32,801 nt of DNA from Candidatus Coprenecus pullicola. Lineage in GTDB: Bacteria; Bacteroidota; Bacteroidia; Bacteroidales; UBA932. The notes under the pieces were generated by a model. That model was not told where the DNA came from. It was given only the letters and a program-made list of their open reading frames with translations, and did no database searches. Shown in pieces: positions 1-6,852 of the stretch (within the stretch, counting starts at the first letter, position 1; each line of letters opens with the position of its first letter). The stretch is taken from the NCBI GenBank assembly GCA_018711925.1, contig DVHR01000067.1, positions 1 to 32,801 of the forward strand. The letters run 5' to 3'. The translations under genes and the position numbers were made by a program.

Positions 1-1
1 G

Positions 2-436
2 CGTTTACAACAATTTCTGGAGCTTGAACAGCTCAAACCGGCTCAATTCGCGGACATTATGGGTATACAGAGAGCCAATGTCTCGCATATTCTGTCAGGA
101 CGGAACAAGCCAAGCTTCGAATTTATCCAGAAATTCCTGATGAAGTTTCCGTCTGTCAGTCCTGACTGGTTCATCCTCGGCAAAGGCAAGCCGTTCCGTG
201 AGCAGAATCAGCCGGAATCTCCCCTGCCGTCCAACAGCGGAGACTTGTTCTCCGGACAGAGCGGACATACAGACATCAGCAGTCCGCAGGAGATCATGGA
301 TGACAATGACGCCGAGATGATTCCGGACAACTCTGAAGAACCCCGCACTGTGTCCGGGATATCCGCCAAAGAGGTCAGAAGAATCACTCTGTTCTACTCT
401 GACGGAACATTTCAGGAATTTTATCCACCTAAATAG
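2..436 (+). CDS. XRE-type helix-turn-helix regulator, 5'-truncated by window edge
   Basis: The frame is open from base 2, ahead of the first internal ATG at 59, and reads RLQQFLELEQLKPAQFADIM before it, so the gene starts outside the window. The visible N-terminal part is a Cro/CI-type helix-turn-helix: an AQFADIMG helix, a turn, then the recognition helix RANVSHILSGRNKPS, followed by FEFIQKFLMKFPSVSPDWFILGKG, as in XRE proteins. The middle is acidic and probably disordered. The C-terminus (VRRITLFYSDGTFQEFYPPK) looks like a short beta-hairpin tail. It is probably a cytoplasmic DNA-binding protein; the target is unknown. The pyrD -7 box lies 10 bp after the stop codon, so the two genes need not be co-transcribed. 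Confidence 0.8.
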   Translation, partial: RLQQFLELEQLKPAQFADIMGIQRANVSHILSGRNKPSFEFIQKFLMKFPSVSPDWFILGKGKPFREQNQPESPLPSNSGDLFSGQSGHTDISSPQEIMDDNDAEMIPDNSEEPRTVSGISAKEVRRITLFYSDGTFQEFYPPK

Positions 437-445
437 TTTTTAACG

Positions 446-453
446 TATATTTG
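446..453 (+). promoter_or_regulatory. Probable pyrD -7 box (TATATTTG)
   Basis: TATATTTG is an exact match to the Bacteroidota -7 consensus TAnnTTTG. It lies between the regulator stop and the pyrD ATG at 479. No TTTG -33 box is seen at the expected 19-21 bp upstream. The leader would be about 20 nt. Confidence 0.5.
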
Positions 454-478
454 CCACTGATTCAACAGCAGATATACT

Positions 479-1516
479 ATGTACAGATTAATACGACGTA
501 TACTTTTCTCATTCTCTGCGGAAACAGCGCACGCCATCACATTCAGAATACTGCATTTTCTGCATTATATACCTCTGTCCCAGAATATAATACGCGCCAT
601 TTTCAAAGTACGGGACAAAGAAGGAGAGCTCCGACGCGATGTTTTCGGGCTCACATTCAAAAACCCGGTCGGACTGGCGGCCGGTCTTGACAAAAACGGT
701 GAGTACTACAACGACATGGGTAACTTCGGATTCAGTTTCGTTGAGATAGGCTCACTTACTCCTGAAGCTCAACCAGGCAATCCCAAGCCTCGCTGTTTCA
801 GGCTTATAGAGGATCGGGCCATAATCAACCGCATGGGCATCAACAATAAAGGCGTAAAATACGCTGTTTCGCAACTGCAGAAACACAGGCCCAACGTTAT
901 AATAGGCGGCAATATAGCAAAAGCATCCGTTACTCCCAATGAAGAGGCCTACAAGGATTACGAGAGAGCATTCTCGCTGCTCTATGACTACGTGGATTAT
1001 TTTACGGTCAATGTCTCATGTCCAAATGTCAAGGATCTGACGATACTGCAGGACGTCGGCTATCTGGCCGATATAGTTGACCGCCTGCTTACTCTTAGAA
1101 GATACTATGACGATTACCGTCCCATACTGCTAAAAATATCCCCGGACATACCTTATGACCACGTGGACCGCATTGTGGAGCTGGCACTTACATCAGGACT
1201 GGACGGTATCATAGCCACAAACACCACCAACTCCAGGGAAGGTCTTGTTTCCGACCCTGAAAAGGTGAAGGCAATAGGCAACGGAGGTCTGAGCGGCCAG
1301 CCTTTATATGAGCGCAGCCTTGCTATGGTCAGGCATATACACGCAAAGACAGGAGGCATCCTGCCGATAATAGGTGTAGGCGGTATCATGAGCCCGGAAC
1401 AGGCCAAGGAGATGCTGGACGCAGGAGCGTCTCTGATACAGATATATAGCGGATTCATCTACAACGGTCCCGGAGCTGTGCGCAAGATTCTTAAATATCT
1501 TAAATCCCATAAGTAA
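479..1516 (+). CDS. pyrD: Dihydroorotate dehydrogenase (quinone), class 2
   Basis: A 345-residue FMN enzyme that oxidises dihydroorotate to orotate in pyrimidine synthesis and passes electrons to membrane quinones. Class 2 hallmarks are an N-terminal helical segment (MYRLIRRILFSFSAETAHAI) that docks on the inner face of the membrane, then AAGLDKNG, FVEIGSLTP, PRCFRL and INRMGINNKG. FMN/substrate motifs follow: VNVSCPN near residue 180, ATNTT, GGLSG and GVGGI. The active-site base position carries Cys181 (VSCPN), where the E. coli class 2 enzyme has Ser; Cys there is the usual class 1 residue. Length fits class 2. It is followed after 6 bp by cinA on the same strand, so the two are probably co-transcribed. 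Confidence 0.96.
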   Translation: MYRLIRRILFSFSAETAHAITFRILHFLHYIPLSQNIIRAIFKVRDKEGELRRDVFGLTFKNPVGLAAGLDKNGEYYNDMGNFGFSFVEIGSLTPEAQPGNPKPRCFRLIEDRAIINRMGINNKGVKYAVSQLQKHRPNVIIGGNIAKASVTPNEEAYKDYERAFSLLYDYVDYFTVNVSCPNVKDLTILQDVGYLADIVDRLLTLRRYYDDYRPILLKISPDIPYDHVDRIVELALTSGLDGIIATNTTNSREGLVSDPEKVKAIGNGGLSGQPLYERSLAMVRHIHAKTGGILPIIGVGGIMSPEQAKEMLDAGASLIQIYSGFIYNGPGAVRKILKYLKSHK

Positions 1517-1522
1517 ACATCA

Positions 1523-2818
1523 ATGAAAACAGCGGCAATATGTACTATAGGCGATGAGATTCTCATCGGCCAGATTGTGGACACCAATTCCTCTGCAATA
1601 GCAATAGAACTCAACAATATTGGTATCAAAGTGTGCCGGATGATATCGATATCCGATGATGGAACTGACATAAAGCAAAGCATTAAGTCATTACTGCATA
1701 ATTTTGATATAGTAATAGTTACAGGTGGACTTGGTCCCACTAAAGATGATATCACAAAGAATGCTTTGGCGGAACTGTCGGGAAGCCGCGGCGACATATT
1801 CCACGAGGGACAGATGCAGGTAATCGAAAGGATTTTAGCACACAGAGGGATTGATATATCGGATATCAACCGCGCCCAGGCCATGGTCCCGGACACATGC
1901 GAGGTAATGGTCAATCGGAAAGGCACCGCACCGGGCATGATATTCCGCTTCTCCCCCGCTGATTTCACCCACTGTCCGGTATTGTATTCCCTGCCGGGAG
2001 TACCTTTTGAGGCCATAGGCCTGCTGCCTGACGTGATGGCGGACATCCGCAGGCATTTTGCATTGGACAGCATATATCACAAGACCATAACTACTTACGG
2101 CATAGCAGAGTCCACTTTGGCAAAGATGATTGAGCCATGGGAAGACGCCCTGCCCTCAGACATGCACTTAGCCTACCTCCCAAATCCCCTGACAGGAGTT
2201 AAGCTGAGACTGTCCATCTACGGAGGCGACAGAGATGAAGAGATAAGACGCATAGACAGGGAATTCGCCAAAGTCATGCCAGTCATAGGAGATGCCGTCT
2301 ACGGTGAAGGCGACGACACGCTGCAGTCCGTCATTGCTGAGAGGCTTACCGAAAGCGGGCTGACTTTATCGGTGGCCGAATCGTGTACCGGCGGGTTTCT
2401 TGCCTCCCTTTTCACCGCTATGCCAGGTGCTTCCAAATACTTCTACGGATCAGTCACTTCTTATGACAACTCTGTGAAAAAAAACATATTAAACGTATCT
2501 ATTGAGACTATTGCTGAGCATGGAGCCGTAAGCCGCGAATGCGCTGAGGCCATGGCTCTCGGAGTCAGCAGGGCACTAAATACTGACTTCGCTGTCTCCA
2601 CCACGGGCATTGCCGGACCTGACGGAGGAAGCGAGGACAAGCCGGTGGGAACTGTGTGGGTCGGAGTAGCATATCCGGATACAGATCATCCGGGAAAAAC
2701 CGCAGTCATATCCCGGATGTTCAGATTCAACAACGACAGATACACCAACATACAGCGTTTCGCCGGCAGCGCGCTCAATCTACTCAGGACTGTGCTTTGC
2801 TCAGTACTTCATGCATGA
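1523..2818 (+). CDS. cinA: CinA family protein (MoCF-like domain plus NMN amidase domain)
   Basis: A 431-residue two-domain CinA. The N-terminal COG1058/MoCF domain (about residues 4-170) carries TIGDEILIGQIVDTNS and VTGGLGPTKDD. The C-terminal PncC-type domain (about 265-425) carries VAESCTGGFLAS at 284-295 and STTGIAGPDGG at 359-369. In this family the C-terminal domain deamidates nicotinamide mononucleotide and the N-terminal domain has ADP-ribose pyrophosphatase activity in studied members, so a pyridine-nucleotide repair or recycling role is likely; pncB later in the window belongs to the same NAD economy. Both motifs are intact. The last 35 bp overlap the 3' end of the convergent dipeptidase gene. 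Confidence 0.93.
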   Translation: MKTAAICTIGDEILIGQIVDTNSSAIAIELNNIGIKVCRMISISDDGTDIKQSIKSLLHNFDIVIVTGGLGPTKDDITKNALAELSGSRGDIFHEGQMQVIERILAHRGIDISDINRAQAMVPDTCEVMVNRKGTAPGMIFRFSPADFTHCPVLYSLPGVPFEAIGLLPDVMADIRRHFALDSIYHKTITTYGIAESTLAKMIEPWEDALPSDMHLAYLPNPLTGVKLRLSIYGGDRDEEIRRIDREFAKVMPVIGDAVYGEGDDTLQSVIAERLTESGLTLSVAESCTGGFLASLFTAMPGASKYFYGSVTSYDNSVKKNILNVSIETIAEHGAVSRECAEAMALGVSRALNTDFAVSTTGIAGPDGGSEDKPVGTVWVGVAYPDTDHPGKTAVISRMFRFNNDRYTNIQRFAGSALNLLRTVLCSVLHA

Positions 2819-3893
2819 CTCTCAACAGGTTGCCTCCTAATATACCCCTTATCTCCTGTTCCCGGTAACCGCGCTCCTGCAATTCGGCCCTGATGTTGCC
2901 ATACATTGATATGTCCCTGAGTCCCTCGGGGGCAATCTCTATGCCGTCAAAGTCCGACCCTAATCCCACATGCTCTATCCCCGCTTTCTCCACGGCATGG
3001 TCAATATGGTCCACCACCCGCTTTACGGAAGGAGCCGGGTAGACAGACAGTTCCTCCATTATCCGGAAATAGTTGTCACGGTACACCTCATTGTATAGGT
3101 CAGAACGGTAAAGTTCCTGCCACTTTTCTCCTTCCTCACTGAGCCTGAGAAACTTCTCATCAGCGAAATCATTGTCTATGAACTTGGGATAGAAGTTTAT
3201 CTGTACCACTCCTCCGGCTGACGCCAAATCGCGTAGCATGATATCTGACATGTTTCTGGGGTGAGAGCACAGGGCCCTGCATGAGGAATGGGATGCTATC
3301 ACAGGTGTAGACGAGTACTTCAAAATGTCATAAAAGGTCTCATCAGAAGCATGGGAACTGTCCAGCATAATGCCCAGACGGTTGCACTCAGTCACGACTT
3401 CCTTCCCGAACGGAGACAACCCTCCCCATTCAGGCTCCATAGGCATACATGAATCGCAAATCTGATTGTGTCTATTATGGCAAAGCGTTAAATAACGTAT
3501 GCCAAAGCGATGATACAGATGAAGATACGCAAGGTCGTGCTGAATCGGAGTTCCGTTCTCCATGCCTAAGAAGACAGAAATCAGCCCATTGCGTTTATTC
3601 TCCAATGCCTGCTCCGGCGAGAAAGCGAAAGCAGCGACACCGCTGTTGGTGTCCACTGCATCGTAACACTTGGATATCAGCCTTACAGCATGTGCCACAG
3701 CCTCCTCCTCTGTAAGTTCTGGAGGTGAATATATCGCGAAGAACATCCCGTCCACGCCACCTTCCCGGGCACGTACAAAGTCTACATGCCCCCGCTTCTG
3801 CCTTTTACCCAAGTCTATTTCCTCCAAAAGCATGCCCGGGGTGTCACAGTGCGAGTCCAGCACAAAGTCCTGTTTATGAATAAGCTCGAACAT
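2784..3893 (-). CDS. Membrane dipeptidase family protein (peptidase M19)
   Basis: A 369-residue zinc dipeptidase of the renal dipeptidase family, which cleaves dipeptides, including D-amino-acid ones in some members. All expected metal-site residues are visible: His15 and Asp17 (SHCD), bridging Glu112 (GMENG), His181 (SSHAS), His202 (ASHSS) and Asp314 (GSDFDG). The RNMSD segment of the family is also present. There is no signal peptide, so the predicted location is cytoplasmic. It starts 5 bp after the GIN-domain gene and is the last gene of the sigma-factor unit. Its stop codon lies inside cinA read on the other strand, so the two convergent genes overlap by 35 bp. Substrate is not deducible. 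Confidence 0.92.
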   Translation of the reverse strand: MFELIHKQDFVLDSHCDTPGMLLEEIDLGKRQKRGHVDFVRAREGGVDGMFFAIYSPPELTEEEAVAHAVRLISKCYDAVDTNSGVAAFAFSPEQALENKRNGLISVFLGMENGTPIQHDLAYLHLYHRFGIRYLTLCHNRHNQICDSCMPMEPEWGGLSPFGKEVVTECNRLGIMLDSSHASDETFYDILKYSSTPVIASHSSCRALCSHPRNMSDIMLRDLASAGGVVQINFYPKFIDNDFADEKFLRLSEEGEKWQELYRSDLYNEVYRDNYFRIMEELSVYPAPSVKRVVDHIDHAVEKAGIEHVGLGSDFDGIEIAPEGLRDISMYGNIRAELQERGYREQEIRGILGGNLLRVMHEVLSKAQS

Positions 3894-3898
3894 TGCGG

Positions 3899-4813
3899 TC
3901 AGAATGTGTCAATACTGCAACCCCTGGAGACTGATATGATTTTGGTATCTATCCCCTTTGGATAACGCAAAGTCGTGGCTCCGGAAATGTCGATTGTAAT
4001 CTCACTTGTAGGACTGACTGTAATAGTCGAGGCTCCGCTGCCGTCAGCGAATACTTCAGGAACACTTAGTTCCCTTGCCATGATGCTGCATGCTCCAGAA
4101 GCATCAATTCTTAGCCCCATGGCTTTACCGGAGAGTCTGATATCGCAGGCTCCGCTGGCATCAAGGTTGACGAAACCGTAATTGCCGGACAGAGTCACAT
4201 CAGAGGCTCCTGAGAAGTCCGTACAGACCTCGTCAATATCCCCCTCGATGGAGACTGAGGCTGCTCCGCTGAAATCCATATCACACTCTGAGGCCCGTAC
4301 GTACGGAACCGCAAGCCGTCCGGCCCCGGAGACATCCAGATGAAGACTCGAGACGGAAACCTCCAGTCCGGTGACGCCGGCAGCTCCGCTGAGGTCTACT
4401 GAGAAACGGTCCGGGCTAAAGATGCCGTTACATTGTATATCAGCGGCACCAGAGGCTTCTATGGATTCTAGATCAGGGGTGACTATTCTGGCCGTCAGGA
4501 TATACGAGCCCTTCTTTCCATTATAGCCGGCATCATTGATCCTGTTGCGCAGTTTGCGGGGCATATCGTCCATATCGAGGGAAAGTTCCAGCTCTCCACC
4601 TCTTGTATCCGCTACTATATACGGCTTCAGTTCTTCCGAGTAAGTAAGTGTCACTGATCGTTCTGCCCCCTGCTCTATCTCAACGTTCCATACAGAGGAC
4701 ACCTCTACTTCTGTGAAGTCGCGCAGCTTCAGGGTCTCATCGACCGTCCTGCCCTGAGCCAAGACGGTCATTGCTGACATAGACGCCGCCAGCAGGGTCG
4801 TAAATCGTTTCAT
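3899..4813 (-). CDS. Exported GIN-domain (DUF2807) beta-repeat protein
   Basis: A 304-residue protein with a signal peptide (residues 1 to about 19, cleavage near VLAQ). The head-GIN domain occupies the rest (about 30-300). A striking ladder of Ser-Gly-Ala steps recurs at residues 121, 142, 162, 182, 201, 220, 239, 259 and 277, every 18-21 residues, usually preceded by a D-x pair (DLSGAA, DFSGAS, DASGAC). That is what one expects of a right-handed beta-helix with one SGA per turn. DUF2807 proteins are described as putative adhesin-like or envelope proteins; the function is not established. It lies between the putative anti-sigma gene (10 bp upstream) and the dipeptidase (5 bp downstream), suggesting a role in the envelope response run by this sigma factor. 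Confidence 0.88.
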   Translation of the reverse strand: MKRFTTLLAASMSAMTVLAQGRTVDETLKLRDFTEVEVSSVWNVEIEQGAERSVTLTYSEELKPYIVADTRGGELELSLDMDDMPRKLRNRINDAGYNGKKGSYILTARIVTPDLESIEASGAADIQCNGIFSPDRFSVDLSGAAGVTGLEVSVSSLHLDVSGAGRLAVPYVRASECDMDFSGAASVSIEGDIDEVCTDFSGASDVTLSGNYGFVNLDASGACDIRLSGKAMGLRIDASGACSIMARELSVPEVFADGSGASTITVSPTSEITIDISGATTLRYPKGIDTKIISVSRGCSIDTF

Positions 4814-4823
4814 AATACAGTAT

Positions 4824-5396
4824 TTAAAGATTATTGTTAGCCATAAGCGTGCTTTTGTACCTGTTCAGCGCATTGATTCTCCGCATGGAATACTCCTTGA
4901 GTACCGCTATCTTGTCCGCATCGCTCATCTCATCGGGCAACTGCTCGATAATGGGGACAGCCTCACGTGTTATAACATCCACCGTCATGTATATCTGGGT
5001 GGGATCCTCTTTTTCCAACGATTCGGCCAGGGTGTATATCTCATCCTTTACCTGTTGAGTCAGATCGTAATATATGTTGTACACTTCTACTGGGGACAGT
5101 GTGTCGGAGACTGCCAGCATTCCGTTGTCCGGCTGGGGAATATCATCATTGATATACGGATTCATAAGGAACCTGACCCCGAAAATCAATGCCAGCGACG
5201 CAAGGACCGGGAAGGCCACCACTTTCCAGAGAGGCTTTTTACGACGTTTGAGACTTGAGCGAAACCTGATACGGTCACGGCTGAAAGCCTCCCAACGGGC
5301 CTCGAATCTTGTTCCGTCTCCTTCGGGAGCACCCTCATCAGAAGTTCTGATGCTATCCTTATTTAACTTGAAGTATTGCTGTAAATTATCAATCAT
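4824..5396 (-). CDS. Single-pass membrane protein, probable anti-sigma factor
   Basis: 190 residues. The N-terminal 56 residues are charged and cytoplasmic in character, ending in a basic stretch (SLKRRKKPLWK). One membrane segment follows at about 57-77 (VVAFPVLASLALIFGVRFLM), then a periplasmic region of about 110 residues rich in helix-forming residues. It starts 1 bp after the ECF sigma stop codon, the usual place for a cognate anti-sigma factor. I do not see a clear zinc anti-sigma motif (HxxxCxxC), so the assignment rests on topology and position. The periplasmic part would be the sensing region; the signal is unknown. Confidence 0.65.
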   Translation of the reverse strand: MIDNLQQYFKLNKDSIRTSDEGAPEGDGTRFEARWEAFSRDRIRFRSSLKRRKKPLWKVVAFPVLASLALIFGVRFLMNPYINDDIPQPDNGMLAVSDTLSPVEVYNIYYDLTQQVKDEIYTLAESLEKEDPTQIYMTVDVITREAVPIIEQLPDEMSDADKIAVLKEYSMRRINALNRYKSTLMANNNL

Positions 5397-5397
5397 A

Positions 5398-5916
5398 TTA
5401 ACCTTTCATATAACTCATTAACTTTAGCAACTTGCGTTTACCACGCATATACTGAGAACGAACAGTACTCTCCTCCACATTAAGAATCTGAGCGGCTTCC
5501 GTATAGTCATAGCCTTCGAACAGCAGCAAAGACAGAACCACTCTGTACCCGTCCGGCATGCCCATCATTGCTTTCCTGATCCCAGATATCATCTTATTCG
5601 GCTCATTGCTCTCCAACAAGATATCCCACTCCTGGGCACAGTCCTCCTCCGAGTCCTCTTCAGCATATTTTTCCAGCTTCACCTTCAATGCCTTACGTAC
5701 CCTGAGCATATCCACAGACGCTCTTGCACAAGCCTTACACAACCACGCCTCCACCTGCTGCTCATCAAGTCTGTCAGTATTGGAACGGAGATATTTGATG
5801 ACTGTCTCCTGCACCACGTCCTCCGCATCCAGACTGTCTCCGGTAATCCTTAGCGCTATATTGTAAAGCTTCTGCCTGTATCGGTTGTAAAACCCTATAA
5901 TCTCCTGATGTGCCAT
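5398..5916 (-). CDS. RNA polymerase ECF sigma factor
   Basis: A sigma-70 family ECF factor. Region 2 is at the N-terminus (FYNRYRQKLYNIALRITGDS, then AEDVVQETVIKYL). Region 4 is at the C-terminus (MPDGYRVVLSLLLFEGYDYTE, then AAQILNVEESTVRSQYMRGKRKL), with the expected helix-turn-helix. An upstream in-frame ATG at 5946 would add MHPLYKRIEK. I prefer 5916 (MAHQEIIGF), giving 172 residues, because the longer start falls inside a TGCAAC/GTTGCA inverted repeat that looks like promoter or operator DNA, and an AAAGGAT tract sits upstream of 5916. It heads a four-gene unit with a putative anti-sigma, a GIN protein and a dipeptidase, so it probably controls an envelope-related regulon. Confidence 0.88.
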   Translation of the reverse strand: MAHQEIIGFYNRYRQKLYNIALRITGDSLDAEDVVQETVIKYLRSNTDRLDEQQVEAWLCKACARASVDMLRVRKALKVKLEKYAEEDSEEDCAQEWDILLESNEPNKMISGIRKAMMGMPDGYRVVLSLLLFEGYDYTEAAQILNVEESTVRSQYMRGKRKLLKLMSYMKG

Positions 5917-5941
5917 CTTTTCTATCCTTTTATATAACGGA

Positions 5942-5962
5942 TGCAACCTGCGTTATGTTGCA
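5942..5962. promoter_or_regulatory. Inverted repeat TGCAAC-N9-GTTGCA upstream of ECF sigma gene
   Basis: Perfect 6-bp arms at 5942-5947 and 5957-5962 with a 9-bp spacer lie 26-46 bp ahead of the preferred sigma start at 5916. This is an operator- or promoter-like position between the sigma gene and the divergent HAD gene. A second short inverted repeat, CTAATTT (6002-6008) with AAATTAG (6015-6021), lies just before the HAD start codon. Confidence 0.35.
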
Positions 5963-6027
5963 CGAAATCGTACAAACTTACTGAAAAAATGAAAAATTTT
6001 GCTAATTTGGCTGAAAATTAGATACGC

Positions 6028-6852
6028 ATGAAACGACCTACAGTAGCTTTAATATATGATTTTGACGGCACTTTATCCCCTGCCAACATGCAGGAATTCG
6101 GACTGTTACAGGCTTTTGACAAAGATCCGGTCCTGTTCTGGCAGAAGAGCAACAAGATGTCCACTGACAACGATGCCAGTGAGATTCTGTGCTATATGAA
6201 AACCATGATTGATGAGGCAAGAAAAGCCGGCATACACCTTACCAGAGAAAATTTCCAGAAATTCGGCTCAATGGTAAAACTGTATCCCGGAGTAAAGGAA
6301 TGGTTCGGCCTCATTAACGATTACGGCAGGCAAAACGGACTGGAAGTCGAACATTACATCAACTCATCCGGCCTTACGGAAATGATTGAGGGCACGGATA
6401 TCTACCATGAGTTTAAAAAAGTGTTCGCCTGCTCCTTTCTATATGAGGACGGAGAAGCAGTATGGCCCGGAGTCGCTGTCGACTACACCGCCAAGACACA
6501 GTTCCTGTTCAAAATCAACAAGGGGGTTATGAGCATCAGGGACCACACTCTGGTCAACAGGTTTGTGCTTGAGAAAGACAGGCCTGTACCGTTCTCCAGA
6601 ATGATTTACTTCGGTGACGGAGCCACCGACATCCCCTGCATGAGGCTTGTAAAGGAATTCGGAGGCCATTCAATAGCCGTGTACAATCCTGGCGGGCACG
6701 AGAAAGACAAATCCGAAAGGCTGCTGACCGAGAAGCGTGTACATTTTGCCTGCCCTGCCGATTACTCAAAGGGAAAGCGGATATACAACGTCGTGACTGC
6801 CGTCATGGACAAAATAAGGGCAGACCTCGCAGTAGACTCTCTAAAGGAATGA
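6028..6852 (+). CDS. HAD-superfamily phosphatase (phosphoserine phosphatase-like)
   Basis: 274 residues with all four HAD motifs: I, DFDGT (nucleophile Asp11, acid Asp13); II, INSSG at 111-115; III, Lys156 (AKTQFLFK); IV, GDGATD at 196-201. The cap between motifs I and II is helical, as in subclass C1 (PSP-like) enzymes. It should be a cytoplasmic Mg-dependent phosphohydrolase; the substrate cannot be read from sequence. It is transcribed divergently from the sigma-factor operon and converges on the DUF4954 gene, overlapping it by 12 bp at the 3' end. Confidence 0.88.
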   Translation: MKRPTVALIYDFDGTLSPANMQEFGLLQAFDKDPVLFWQKSNKMSTDNDASEILCYMKTMIDEARKAGIHLTRENFQKFGSMVKLYPGVKEWFGLINDYGRQNGLEVEHYINSSGLTEMIEGTDIYHEFKKVFACSFLYEDGEAVWPGVAVDYTAKTQFLFKINKGVMSIRDHTLVNRFVLEKDRPVPFSRMIYFGDGATDIPCMRLVKEFGGHSIAVYNPGGHEKDKSERLLTEKRVHFACPADYSKGKRIYNVVTAVMDKIRADLAVDSLKE

